A DNA stretch of 64,000 nucleotides, from assembly GCA_001028815.1 (NCBI GenBank), contig LDJB01000001.1:949634-1013633 (forward strand), given 5' to 3'. Position 1 is the stretch's first letter. Every line of letters begins with the position of its first letter. The notes below the pieces were generated by a model, which worked only from the letters and a program-made list of their open reading frames with translations, was not told the origin of the DNA and searched no databases. This document shows, piece after piece, positions 1 through 7,620 of the stretch. The translations under genes and the position numbers were made by a program. Origin of the DNA: Peptococcaceae bacterium 1109 (lineage in GTDB: Bacteria > Bacillota > Limnochordia > Darwinibacteriales > Darwinibacteriaceae).

Positions 1-230
1 GTCATGGGGCTGTGGGTGCCCAAAGCAGGCAGCACATCGATCTCCCGGCTTCCCAAGAGTTTATACAGCAGCGCGGTAATCTTCCCCGCTCCCGAGTGCT
101 TGCGGGTATAATCTGGGGGGATGAGGAGCACTTTCTTGATAGTTCCATCCAGCGAACTTGCAAACTGCTGCAGTAAGGCGTATGCATCTTCCCAGCTAAT
201 TGGGGCATCCTGGCTACAGACTTCCAGCAT
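1..230 (-). CDS. LarA-like (DUF2088) racemase, N-terminal fragment
   Basis: The reverse strand from 230 to the left edge encodes about 76 residues, and the gene continues outside the window. Visible motifs are IPPDYTRKHSG near residue 38 and LPALGTHSPM at the edge. These match the N-terminal DUF2088 domain of the LarA family, nickel-pincer-dependent lactate racemases and other 2-hydroxy-acid epimerases (family knowledge). The start is an ATG preceded by AAAGGAG about 8 nt upstream. It lies 27 nt downstream of the GntR gene, so the two are probably one transcript. The substrate cannot be told from this fragment; lactate is only one option. Confidence 0.75.
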   Translation of the reverse strand, partial: MLEVCSQDAPISWEDAYALLQQFASSLDGTIKKVLLIPPDYTRKHSGAGKITALLYKLLGSREIDVLPALGTHSPM

Positions 231-257
231 AAAGCTTTCTCCTTTACCTGATCGCTC

Positions 258-905
258 TTAGGCCAAGCTCTCTTCCACAGTGATGCTGTCCAGGGTCGAA
301 TCTCGCACGCTGTCGAGATGCTGCTTGAGATATGTAAGGGAAAGGGCCTTATCCCCCTTACGAATTGCGTCCACAATCTGCCTGTGTTCCGCGTGAGAGT
401 AGTCTATCCGGCCTAGGTCTAAGTGGCGGATGAGAATAATGAGGTCCTTTACATGGTTGTACGTTTCCATCAGGAAGCGGTTTTGAGACGCTGCGATCAA
501 GAGATCATGCAAGGCTTCATCAATGGAGTCAAAGGCCTCCCGGGACGGGTTGGACTCGAAGGAGTCCATAGCTTCCGCTATCTGCTCCAATTGAGCGATG
601 TCGATTTGGTGGAAGTAGCGCTCCATGCAGTACATTTCATGGAGGCGGCGAACCTCAAATATCTCACGTACTTCGGTCGGGGTGAACTCCCGGGCAAAAA
701 AGCCCACCCGGGGCCGGATCGTCACAAGCCCGAAGCTTGCCAGCCTGGTCAAGGCATCCCGGACAGGCATAACGCTCACACCATGCTCCTCGGCGATCTG
801 GCGCGGGTTGATTTGCTCCCCTGCCTTGATCCGCTGCCTAACGATCTCTTCCTTGAGGACGCTGAACATCTGATCTGTAATGCTTTTTTTCATGATCTTC
901 ATCAT
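258..905 (-). CDS. GntR-family regulator, FadR/FCD type
   Basis: A 215-residue one-component regulator. The N-terminal winged helix (about residues 5-70) has the usual GntR pattern: ...IRAGEQINPRQIAEEHGVS is followed by MPVRDALTRLASFGLV. The C-terminal two thirds is an all-helical FCD ligand domain with Asp and His residues that normally hold a metal and an organic acid. I chose the ATG at 905 because AGGAAG lies 6 nt upstream; the longer reading to 968 runs through palindromic promoter DNA. It precedes the LarA-like gene and diverges from the DUF362 gene, so it probably senses a hydroxy acid and controls both. The ligand is unknown. Confidence 0.85.
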   Translation of the reverse strand: MMKIMKKSITDQMFSVLKEEIVRQRIKAGEQINPRQIAEEHGVSVMPVRDALTRLASFGLVTIRPRVGFFAREFTPTEVREIFEVRRLHEMYCMERYFHQIDIAQLEQIAEAMDSFESNPSREAFDSIDEALHDLLIAASQNRFLMETYNHVKDLIILIRHLDLGRIDYSHAEHRQIVDAIRKGDKALSLTYLKQHLDSVRDSTLDSITVEESLA

Positions 906-1160
906 AGCGGACTTCCTATCTGTGAATAATCTCCATAGATATCTTATATACCATATCTGATATATCACGTTGTAAACTCTGATAGAATGTTTTTAACATT
1001 CTCCTTCCATGTATGAATTCCTCCTAAGGAAAGGGACGAAATAACATTTTTCTTATTTACTGACATGAAGGCTCTCCCCTCCGCTAGGAGGATCCATCCT
1101 CTACCAGCCGAAATAATCACCAAACGCAGCAATCACGCAACTGAGAAAGGAGTAAAACCA
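906..1160. promoter_or_regulatory. Divergent regulatory region with two palindromes
   Basis: This AT-rich gap separates the GntR gene (reverse) from the DUF362 gene (forward). It holds TGATATATCA (958-967), a perfect palindrome next to further ATAT-rich alternating sequence, and GAATGTT-TTT-AACATTC (985-1001), a 7-3-7 inverted repeat. Both are the right size for GntR-type dimer sites. No clear sigma-70 pair was found by eye. The forward reading frame is open from ATG 1065, but the ribosome site points to the TTG at 1161, leaving this whole stretch as leader and promoter. Confidence 0.5.
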
Positions 1161-2231
1161 TTGCCCATCACAGTGATCTACGGCAGTGACGGCAAGGACA
1201 TGGTGCGGCAAGCCCTCGCCCACCGCCGCTGGGAACTAGCCCTTGATCCCCACCGTACTTACGGCATCAAGCCAAACTTGGTGTTGGCCCGGCCTTCCCA
1301 TTCAGGGGCTACCACCGATCCCAGTGTCGTTGAAGGGATAATCACCTTCCTCAAAGACCATGGCTGTCACAAAATCAAGATAATGGAAAGCTCCTGGTTA
1401 GGTGATTCCACCACGAGAGCCTTTCGCATCTGCGGCTACGAAGTACTGGCCCAGCGCTACCAGGTGGAGCTTATCGACCTTAAGAAGGACCGCACGGTCA
1501 CCGCAGAGCAAGGCGGCCTTCAGCTTGAGATCTGCCGCAGTGCCCTCGATGTAGACTGCCTCATCAACGTCCCGGTGCTCAAAGCCCACTGTCAAACCCG
1601 CCTCACCTGCGCGCTGAAGAACCTCAAGGGCTGCATCCCTGACCGGGAAAAGCGCCGTTACCACTCCTTAGGCCTACACAGGCCAATCGCCGCCCTAAAC
1701 AAAGCCCTCCCCCAGCATCTTGTGGTGGTGGATGGCATCATCGGAGATCTCACTTTCGAAGAGGGGGGCACCCCTGTGCACATGCACCGCGTGATAGTGG
1801 GAACCGACCCGGTGGCAGTAGACAGCTATTGTGCATCCCTCCTTGGACTAGGGCCGGAAGACGTCCCCTACATTACGATGGCTGCGGAGCTCGGGGTTGG
1901 AAATACTTATTGCGAGGTGGAAGAGCTTAATGAAGGCCGCCAAAGCCTGTTTGCTCCGAGCCAGACTGCTGACGCCCTCAAGCTGCACTTTACGGAAGCA
2001 GAGGCTTGCTCTGCCTGTGTTGGCTCCCTCATGCATGCTTTGTACCGCCTAAAGGAACAGGGGAAAAGGCCGCCAAACAGCATCTTCATTGGACAGGGTT
2101 TCAAAGGCAAGGAAGGGAGGGGCTTAGGAATCGGAAACTGCGCCCGTGGCTTTACCTCCAGTGTTCCTGGCTGCCCACCCACTGCCAGGGCCATCATTGA
2201 TGCTTTAGAGTCGGCCATAGAGAACCGCTAG
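1161..2231 (+). CDS. DUF362 family protein
   Basis: A 356-residue DUF362 protein from the TTG at 1161, which has AAAGGAG 8 nt upstream. An in-frame ATG at 1065 would add 32 residues but has no comparable ribosome site, and the added residues do not look like the family. The core follows the family pattern: GIKPNLV near residue 35, a Cys-containing LKAHCQTRLTCALKNLKG segment in the middle, and VGTDPVAVDSYCASLLG. Some relatives bind iron-sulfur clusters; here the C-terminal cysteines (ACSACVG, GNCARG) are too few for a ferredoxin domain. Biochemical role unknown. Its position opposite GntR and the LarA-like gene suggests shared control. Confidence 0.8.
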   Translation: MPITVIYGSDGKDMVRQALAHRRWELALDPHRTYGIKPNLVLARPSHSGATTDPSVVEGIITFLKDHGCHKIKIMESSWLGDSTTRAFRICGYEVLAQRYQVELIDLKKDRTVTAEQGGLQLEICRSALDVDCLINVPVLKAHCQTRLTCALKNLKGCIPDREKRRYHSLGLHRPIAALNKALPQHLVVVDGIIGDLTFEEGGTPVHMHRVIVGTDPVAVDSYCASLLGLGPEDVPYITMAAELGVGNTYCEVEELNEGRQSLFAPSQTADALKLHFTEAEACSACVGSLMHALYRLKEQGKRPPNSIFIGQGFKGKEGRGLGIGNCARGFTSSVPGCPPTARAIIDALESAIENR

Positions 2232-2254
2232 CTCCAAGCTAAAGACCCGCGAAA

Positions 2255-2287
2255 AAACGGCAGTGCCCTGATGGGCAACTGCCGTTT
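2255..2287 (-). terminator. Bidirectional rho-independent terminator
   Basis: AAACGGCAGT and ACTGCCGTTT arms enclose an inner GCCC-TGAT-GGGC stem. On the reverse strand the stem is followed by a run of six T, so it ends the long reverse-strand sugar locus. On the forward strand only TTT follows, giving a weaker stop for the DUF362 gene. Confidence 0.85.
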
Positions 2288-2299
2288 CTGTGGGGGAAA

Positions 2300-3049
2300 C
2301 TAGTTTGCGATAAACGCAGCGATGTTCCGCCAGAGTTGTGGGAAGTCCTTCCACTTGATCATATCTGCGTCCCAACCGCCAGCCAAGCCACCAGCAAAGG
2401 CAACAGTGGTGCCCTCGCCATAGGTTCCTACTACGATGAGAGGAAGCTTGGAACGGGGATCAGACAGTACGATTTCGGCGCCGTCCTTAGCGGTTACTTT
2501 GTTGTATCCGCCAAAGCGCTGCAAGCCTCGCCAATCAAGTCCGTCCGCGATGGGGTGGCGAGCATCATTCAGGCGGGGAATGTCCACGCCGTCATCGTTG
2601 GTGTCCCAGCTGTTGGAGATCTTCACAGGCAGGATCTCGTCAATGGGAGTGCCGTGCCACATGCCTGACCAATCAGCGTTGCCCCCTTGGTAAGAGCACC
2701 AGCCGCCGATATGGACAAAGCCTGTTCCCTGGGCTACCGCAGCTTTAATGGCTTCCTGGACCGCTGGATCCATGACTGCTGACCCGTTAAAGCCAGCACC
2801 CATTACCAGTTCACCCAACATGATCCCATCAAACTGTGCAAGTGTTTCAACATTAGCATAGTCTGAATAGCTGTCCATCACATCAGGTTCGTTCGCGATC
2901 TCCACGTCAAACTCAGGGCGGAGATAGTCTGCCAACACCATGGTCTGGTCAGGCTTGGCAATCAACAGGATACGGGGTGCGGCCATGCCCACGCCGGAAA
3001 AAGCAACCAACATGCAGAACAGAACCGCAAAACCAAGGATTCTACGCAT
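2300..3049 (-). CDS. Secreted DUF1355/GATase1-like protein A
   Basis: A 249-residue protein with an N-terminal signal peptide (hydrophobic stretch about residues 6-20, likely cut near GMAAP). The mature part has the class I glutamine amidotransferase-like fold of the DUF1355/ThuA-related group. The segments IGGWCSYQGG, WHGTPIDEILPV and GTYGEGTTVAFAGG are its landmarks. Family members are usually cytoplasmic, so export is unusual. A close paralogue sits at 18837-19595. Start: ATG 3049, with AGGAGG 10 nt upstream; TTG 3052 is equally possible. It follows the porin-like gene by 17 nt and is probably co-transcribed with it. No enzymatic activity can be assigned. Confidence 0.7.
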   Translation of the reverse strand: MRRILGFAVLFCMLVAFSGVGMAAPRILLIAKPDQTMVLADYLRPEFDVEIANEPDVMDSYSDYANVETLAQFDGIMLGELVMGAGFNGSAVMDPAVQEAIKAAVAQGTGFVHIGGWCSYQGGNADWSGMWHGTPIDEILPVKISNSWDTNDDGVDIPRLNDARHPIADGLDWRGLQRFGGYNKVTAKDGAEIVLSDPRSKLPLIVVGTYGEGTTVAFAGGLAGGWDADMIKWKDFPQLWRNIAAFIAN

Positions 3050-3069
3050 CAAAGCTCATCCTCCTATCT

Positions 3070-4341
3070 TTAGAGTTCGATCTTGAGGTGCGCACCGTAC
3101 CAGAAGTCGCCCTCGATAGGCTTCTCGATGGTGGCACCAGCGGTGAAACCATCCACAAATGTGTACTCAGCTCCAAGAGTGATTAGCTTGTTGGTGAGGT
3201 CATATTCAGCCTCCAAAGACCAATCCCAAGTGTCATAGCCTACGCCCACCACTTTGCTCAGGTACTGGTTATACCAAGCAGAAACGGTGGAACCCAGTGA
3301 AGCCCGGTAGCTGGCCTTGCCAGAGAAGCCGTAAGTGGTGATGTCATAGTCTTTCGCAGTGTTTGAATCATCCCGGGGGTCTTCTACGCCGAGAAGGACA
3401 TCCACGGAGCCGTTCAGAGTCAGGTAAGGAATGACTTCTTCCTCCACGTCCAGGGCCAACAGGACACCGCTCCATTCCTTCATGAAGTAGTGATCCCGAG
3501 CTGTCTGAGGATCGTCCCAGCTCTTCATCAGGAAGAAGGGATCCTTGTAGGCAGCCAACAGCGTTGCGTTGAGAGTATCCTTCGCGTAGCTTGCTTGAGC
3601 AGTGAAGGCTTTACCGGTGTGGTATTCACCTACATACCAGTAATTCCAGTCTGGATCATAGCGCCAGTCTTCCAGATCGGTGCGATACGCCGCTTCAGCC
3701 TCTAGTGTCAGGCCATCAGCCAAGGTGGTGCTTCCGAAAAGGAACCCGCCCATTAACAGATCTTCGTGCTCAGGCCACCAGCCCTGCACCCCAAGGCCCA
3801 CTTGGTAGTCACCGGCATCATAGGTGGCTTTTGCTCCGTATGTATAGGTCATCCCTTGGATCCAGTGGCCCTCTTCGCCCTCTTCGCCATCTACCGATTC
3901 CTTTTCACTGTTCCAGTAGTTGCCGATGTGAGCCTGGATAGCAACGTTGTCCAACTGTTTGAAGTCAACGATCGCGCCAGGGCCGCCCTTCAGCTTATTG
4001 CCATCAGCCATGAGGAAGTTGGCACCGGTGAACTCTTGCCAGGAGCTGAGAGAGACAAAAGTGTGGCCGAAGTCCATGTTTGCCCAGCCGTCCCACTCGT
4101 GAGTGAATTGGCCACCTGTATCACTTGGGCTCATGGAAATGCTCAGGCCAGCAGAGAAACCGTAACCGAAGTCCTTGCGCAGATCGTACTTAAGTTTCGC
4201 CCATTCACTGTGGGTCAGTTGGGAGCCTTTATCCCAGTAGAATTCTAGGGATCCTTCGTGCTCTAGAGGTGCTGCGAAGGCTGTCATGCTCAATACTAAT
4301 GCCAAAACTAAACTCAGGACGAAAGCTGTCCGTTGCTGCAT
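3070..4341 (-). CDS. Outer-membrane beta-barrel (porin-like) protein
   Basis: A 423-residue protein with a clean signal peptide (LVLALVLSMTAFAA, cut near residue 24). The mature chain is a long series of alternating polar and aromatic strands (for example DFGYGFSAGLSISM, GHTFVSLSSWQEF, LEAEAAYRTDLE, WSLEAEYDLTNKLITLGAEY) separated by acidic turns. That composition is typical of a transmembrane beta-barrel and points to an outer membrane. I cannot name a specific porin family. It has its own leader region with LacI/cre-type operators and precedes a DUF1355-like gene, so it probably serves as the glycan or oligosaccharide channel of this locus. AGGAGG lies 10 nt before the ATG. Confidence 0.7.
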   Translation of the reverse strand: MQQRTAFVLSLVLALVLSMTAFAAPLEHEGSLEFYWDKGSQLTHSEWAKLKYDLRKDFGYGFSAGLSISMSPSDTGGQFTHEWDGWANMDFGHTFVSLSSWQEFTGANFLMADGNKLKGGPGAIVDFKQLDNVAIQAHIGNYWNSEKESVDGEEGEEGHWIQGMTYTYGAKATYDAGDYQVGLGVQGWWPEHEDLLMGGFLFGSTTLADGLTLEAEAAYRTDLEDWRYDPDWNYWYVGEYHTGKAFTAQASYAKDTLNATLLAAYKDPFFLMKSWDDPQTARDHYFMKEWSGVLLALDVEEEVIPYLTLNGSVDVLLGVEDPRDDSNTAKDYDITTYGFSGKASYRASLGSTVSAWYNQYLSKVVGVGYDTWDWSLEAEYDLTNKLITLGAEYTFVDGFTAGATIEKPIEGDFWYGAHLKIEL

Positions 4342-4613
4342 TTCTACCTAACCTCCTTAAATATGTCTCCGCACTTCGGGGTTTGCCTATTCACCTCCTC
4401 TTTATCTGGAAACGTTTCCAGACACCCCGAAAAAATTAACTGGAATCGTTTCGCTATCTTATATTCGATAACAAGCTAACACTTTCCTGCTGTTTGCAGA
4501 TTTTTTGTTACTACCCCATCCTCTTTGCCCCCTAAAGAACCTAGCAGGTGGTTTGTGGGGCATGGCCCCACCACACGGGGTGGGGCCGAAAAAAACGTTT
4601 CCTGGAAAGTGTT
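4342..4613 (-). promoter_or_regulatory. Promoter-operator region of porin-DUF1355 unit
   Basis: This gap carries a perfect 18-bp palindrome TCTGGAAACGTTTCCAGA (4405-4422) and a related imperfect site TGGAATCGTTTCGC (4441-4454). A third half-matched site, AAAACGTTTCC (4592-4602), lies near the end of the upstream gene. These match LacI-family or CcpA (cre) operators. On the reverse strand a TATAAG box (4458-4463) lies just upstream of the second site, so a bound repressor would cover the transcription start. The -35 box is weak. Between 4555 and 4587 are competing hairpins, listed separately. Confidence 0.65.
4555..4587 (-). other. Mutually exclusive hairpins after GH106-like gene
   Basis: Three GC-rich arms are present: GTGGGGC (4555-4561), GCCCCACC (4565-4572) and GGTGGGGC (4579-4586). 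The middle arm can pair with either neighbour, giving a 7-bp stem with a 3-nt loop or an 8-9-bp stem with a 6-nt loop. No T-run follows on the reverse strand, so this is not a plain terminator. It lies 27 nt past the stop of the GH106-like gene and may limit read-through into the porin unit. Confidence 0.5.
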
Positions 4614-7600
4614 CTACTTTGTTATCCGCACCTCGAAAACCCGATAAGGTTTCAGCGTTACCGGGCCGACTATGCCAGACTTGGCCTTTATACCCGTATC
4701 GTACTGCGTATCGTGATACATCTCATTTCCCGCAGTGTTTGTCACCAGGATGCTGAGCTCATTCTCCCCTGCTCTGGCCGCCTCGCCAAGGAAGACTGCA
4801 TAGGGCGGCCAAGGCCTTACTCCACAGGCGGTGTCGTTGAGAGTGACCTCCATGGTGTGGTATACCTCAGCAGCAATGATCTTCAGCTGTTCTCCTGCGA
4901 GTTCCTCTGGCAGATCAAAGCTCTGAGTGTATGTTGCGGGGCCACAATAGGTTGGCAGGCCCTGTGCTTCCCATCCTTCATCAGTAGTAACATTGTGCTT
5001 TGCACCATCTGGAAGGACGAGCTCCCATTCTTTCTTTAGGGTGAGCCCTTGAGGGAGGACGCGCGCTGGAATCGTTACCAGCTGGGAAGGCTGGGCCGCC
5101 TGTATGGAGGTAAGCAGCTCACCTTTCTCCCACACATCAACCGTTTCGCCGCCCTGAAGGCCCTGCACAGATAAGGTAAGGGATTGGCCGTGGCAGACTG
5201 CAAACCGCAGTGTCACTTCCTTCTCCCCTGCCTCACTGGACAGCAACCTTCCAGGCACCCCTGTGAAGTGTATGGCAGAGTGGTGGCCCTTCTTCACCCG
5301 GAAGCAGACAGTCTCTAAAGGCTCAAAGGTGTAGGACAGAACAAGCCCATCTTCCTCGCAGGTGTATACCAAGTGGGGGCTGACCTCGCCTGTGCTAATA
5401 TCCCACCGCTCAGGTTGGCCCTGCACACCCAGAAGTTTAATGCGCAGGCCTTTGCACCGCTCGTCCTCGTTCATGACCGCGAGGTAATAGTAATCCTCAT
5501 CTTCCCTGAGGCAGTAGTAGCTGCCAATGTCTTCCTTGCCGTTCTCAGTGATGGTGAGTGAACGGATGGCGAGCCTATCCAAGGCTTCTGCCAACTGCTC
5601 CACTCTGTATGCTTGCGGGAACAGGGGTTCTGGGAAGAATACTACCCGTTCTGCGGTAGCCAGCGCTTCCGCCCGCTGCAAGAGCTCCGGATCGGTTCCC
5701 CGGGATTGCGTCTCCTGAGGCAGAGCGCCGCTGAAGATGACGGCACCGCCACCTTGAACGAATTCTTCGAGTTTGGCCATGACAGTATGGCCTGCCAAGG
5801 TTGTTACTGCAGGCAATACTACTGCTCGGTAACCTTCATCAGCGATCCACAGCCTGCCGTCCGCCACCTTGGCCTCCAGGAGATTCCGTTCATCAATGAA
5901 GTCGAAGTCCACGTGGAGCCTGCTGAGGTACTCGCTGTAGAAGCCCCCTTCCTGGGAGAAGTCCGCCTCACGGCCCTTGCTCCAGTAGGTGCGCATGGGA
6001 TAAAGCACCGCCACCGGTGCCACATGGGTACCGTGGCTGAGGAAGTAAGCCAACCGGGCATTGCGCTTGCTCATCCAGGAGAAGTAGCGGAACCACGGTT
6101 CATAGTTGATCCCCGGTGGGAAGTCAAACCGTTGCGAATAGAGAGCGGTGTCCTCCCCCACCACATCGTTGCTTTGGAAGTAGCCGTGCCACAAGAATTG
6201 GGTTAACCCCTGTATCGCGTAGAAATCCATCTGCGCATTGAGCCTCTGGGCCGTGAGGTTCCAGTCTCCCCGGGCTGCGGGCATCTTCATGTCCGTTTCG
6301 AAGCCTGGAGTATACTGTTCCAACATGGAACCGTTCTTCTTGTAGACATGGGCAACGGAGCTTGCTAGCTTTGCGGAGATGTTCCTGTTAAAGGTCCCTG
6401 AGTCGGTGGTGGAGACGTCCTTCAGGGCCCCGATCCCAAAGTGATCCGCGCCGAAGTTTGCCACTACGTCAAAGCCCCGGTCCGTTGTGAAAGCCCAATG
6501 CCCATTGAGCTGGGTCATGAGCTCATGGCCTACGAACTGGACGCCCCGGGCATGGCTCCATGCCTTAAGGGGCTCAAAGAACACCCGCTGGGCCCGCTCT
6601 GCATAGGTTTGGTAGAAATCACTGCACCACTTGGGTGTCCCCTCTGCTCCGTTCCAAATGAGGGCATAGAGGTGATCTTCGATCCGGTAACCCCACTGCT
6701 TGGCAAAATCCTCGTACAGCCCGGGATTGTACATGAGGGATGTGCCTAGCTTGCCCATCATCTGATCCCACCTATAGAGGCCGCTGTAGGGCTCATCGCA
6801 GAACATGGACCATACAAGGTCCCAGTACTCCTTAAGCTCCTGGTAGTAGGGTTCGTAGTTTACCTCAATGAAAGCCTGTACCGCCTCGAGGCTAAGGTAG
6901 TCGATGAGGCGGGAAGTAATGCAGCGGCCGTTGACAAACACCAGAACGTGAGTGGCCGACTCGTCCAGGCTGCCATCTACCGCCATCTGACAGTAGTCCT
7001 TTTCACCTGCCGCGATGCGGATTTTCTCCGTCACCTTAGTTACGGAACCGGGAGTTATCCTTTCCCCATCCCGGCGGTAAGTAAAGGCTGACATAACTTC
7101 CCAGTCCGCCCACTCAGGCTTTGCCCCGTCGTACAGCCAGGTAAGGGCTTCTTTGTGGCCCGTAGTAAGGAGGTTGGTCATCCCCGTTAGCTTGATGTCA
7201 TCCTGGGGTTGGCCTCCCGCTAGAGGCACTTCCACCCAGAAAGTATGGCTCTCCCGGAACTGGTCATTTTGAGCCACTGTCTTTCCGCCAGCATGCCCTG
7301 TTATCCAGTTGTACTCATCATAGATACTCACACGCATATCCAGCTCCCGCGCAATCTCAAGGGCAGTGCGGTACTGGTCAAAGTACTCCTGGGAAAGATA
7401 CTTTTCCATTGGGTATCCCAGGCGGGGTTGGATCAAGAAGGCATGCATCCCCGCTGCCTTCATCTCTTCCAGCTTTTCCCTAAAGGTTGCCGGTTCTACC
7501 TCGCGGCTCCAAAACCAATAGGTTGCTGGCCGGAAGTCCTCAGGCGGATCCTGGAACAGCTCTGCTGTTGCCGGCCACCCGTGGAAACAGGGATACTTCC

Positions 7601-7616
7601 CTGGCCTAGTAGTCAT
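4614..7616 (-). CDS. Large GH106-like glycoside hydrolase A, no signal
   Basis: A 1000-residue protein starting at ATG 7616 with GAGGTG upstream. The N-terminal catalytic half has a TIM-barrel pattern: PATYWFWSREVEP, then KAAGMHAFLIQPRLGYP, then SIYDEYNW. This is the signature of large hydrolases related to GH106 alpha-L-rhamnosidases. The C-terminus has beta-sandwich segments of the GH2 sugar-binding type (YHTMEVTLNDTACG...NELSILVTNTAGN). No signal peptide, so it probably acts inside on imported oligosaccharides. It is the last gene of the tight run that starts with the dehydrogenase at 16078; only 4 nt separate it from the GH10 gene. The family match is by motif and the linkage cleaved is unknown. 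Confidence 0.65.
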   Translation of the reverse strand: MTTRPGKYPCFHGWPATAELFQDPPEDFRPATYWFWSREVEPATFREKLEEMKAAGMHAFLIQPRLGYPMEKYLSQEYFDQYRTALEIARELDMRVSIYDEYNWITGHAGGKTVAQNDQFRESHTFWVEVPLAGGQPQDDIKLTGMTNLLTTGHKEALTWLYDGAKPEWADWEVMSAFTYRRDGERITPGSVTKVTEKIRIAAGEKDYCQMAVDGSLDESATHVLVFVNGRCITSRLIDYLSLEAVQAFIEVNYEPYYQELKEYWDLVWSMFCDEPYSGLYRWDQMMGKLGTSLMYNPGLYEDFAKQWGYRIEDHLYALIWNGAEGTPKWCSDFYQTYAERAQRVFFEPLKAWSHARGVQFVGHELMTQLNGHWAFTTDRGFDVVANFGADHFGIGALKDVSTTDSGTFNRNISAKLASSVAHVYKKNGSMLEQYTPGFETDMKMPAARGDWNLTAQRLNAQMDFYAIQGLTQFLWHGYFQSNDVVGEDTALYSQRFDFPPGINYEPWFRYFSWMSKRNARLAYFLSHGTHVAPVAVLYPMRTYWSKGREADFSQEGGFYSEYLSRLHVDFDFIDERNLLEAKVADGRLWIADEGYRAVVLPAVTTLAGHTVMAKLEEFVQGGGAVIFSGALPQETQSRGTDPELLQRAEALATAERVVFFPEPLFPQAYRVEQLAEALDRLAIRSLTITENGKEDIGSYYCLREDEDYYYLAVMNEDERCKGLRIKLLGVQGQPERWDISTGEVSPHLVYTCEEDGLVLSYTFEPLETVCFRVKKGHHSAIHFTGVPGRLLSSEAGEKEVTLRFAVCHGQSLTLSVQGLQGGETVDVWEKGELLTSIQAAQPSQLVTIPARVLPQGLTLKKEWELVLPDGAKHNVTTDEGWEAQGLPTYCGPATYTQSFDLPEELAGEQLKIIAAEVYHTMEVTLNDTACGVRPWPPYAVFLGEAARAGENELSILVTNTAGNEMYHDTQYDTGIKAKSGIVGPVTLKPYRVFEVRITK

Positions 7617-7620
7617 ACTA

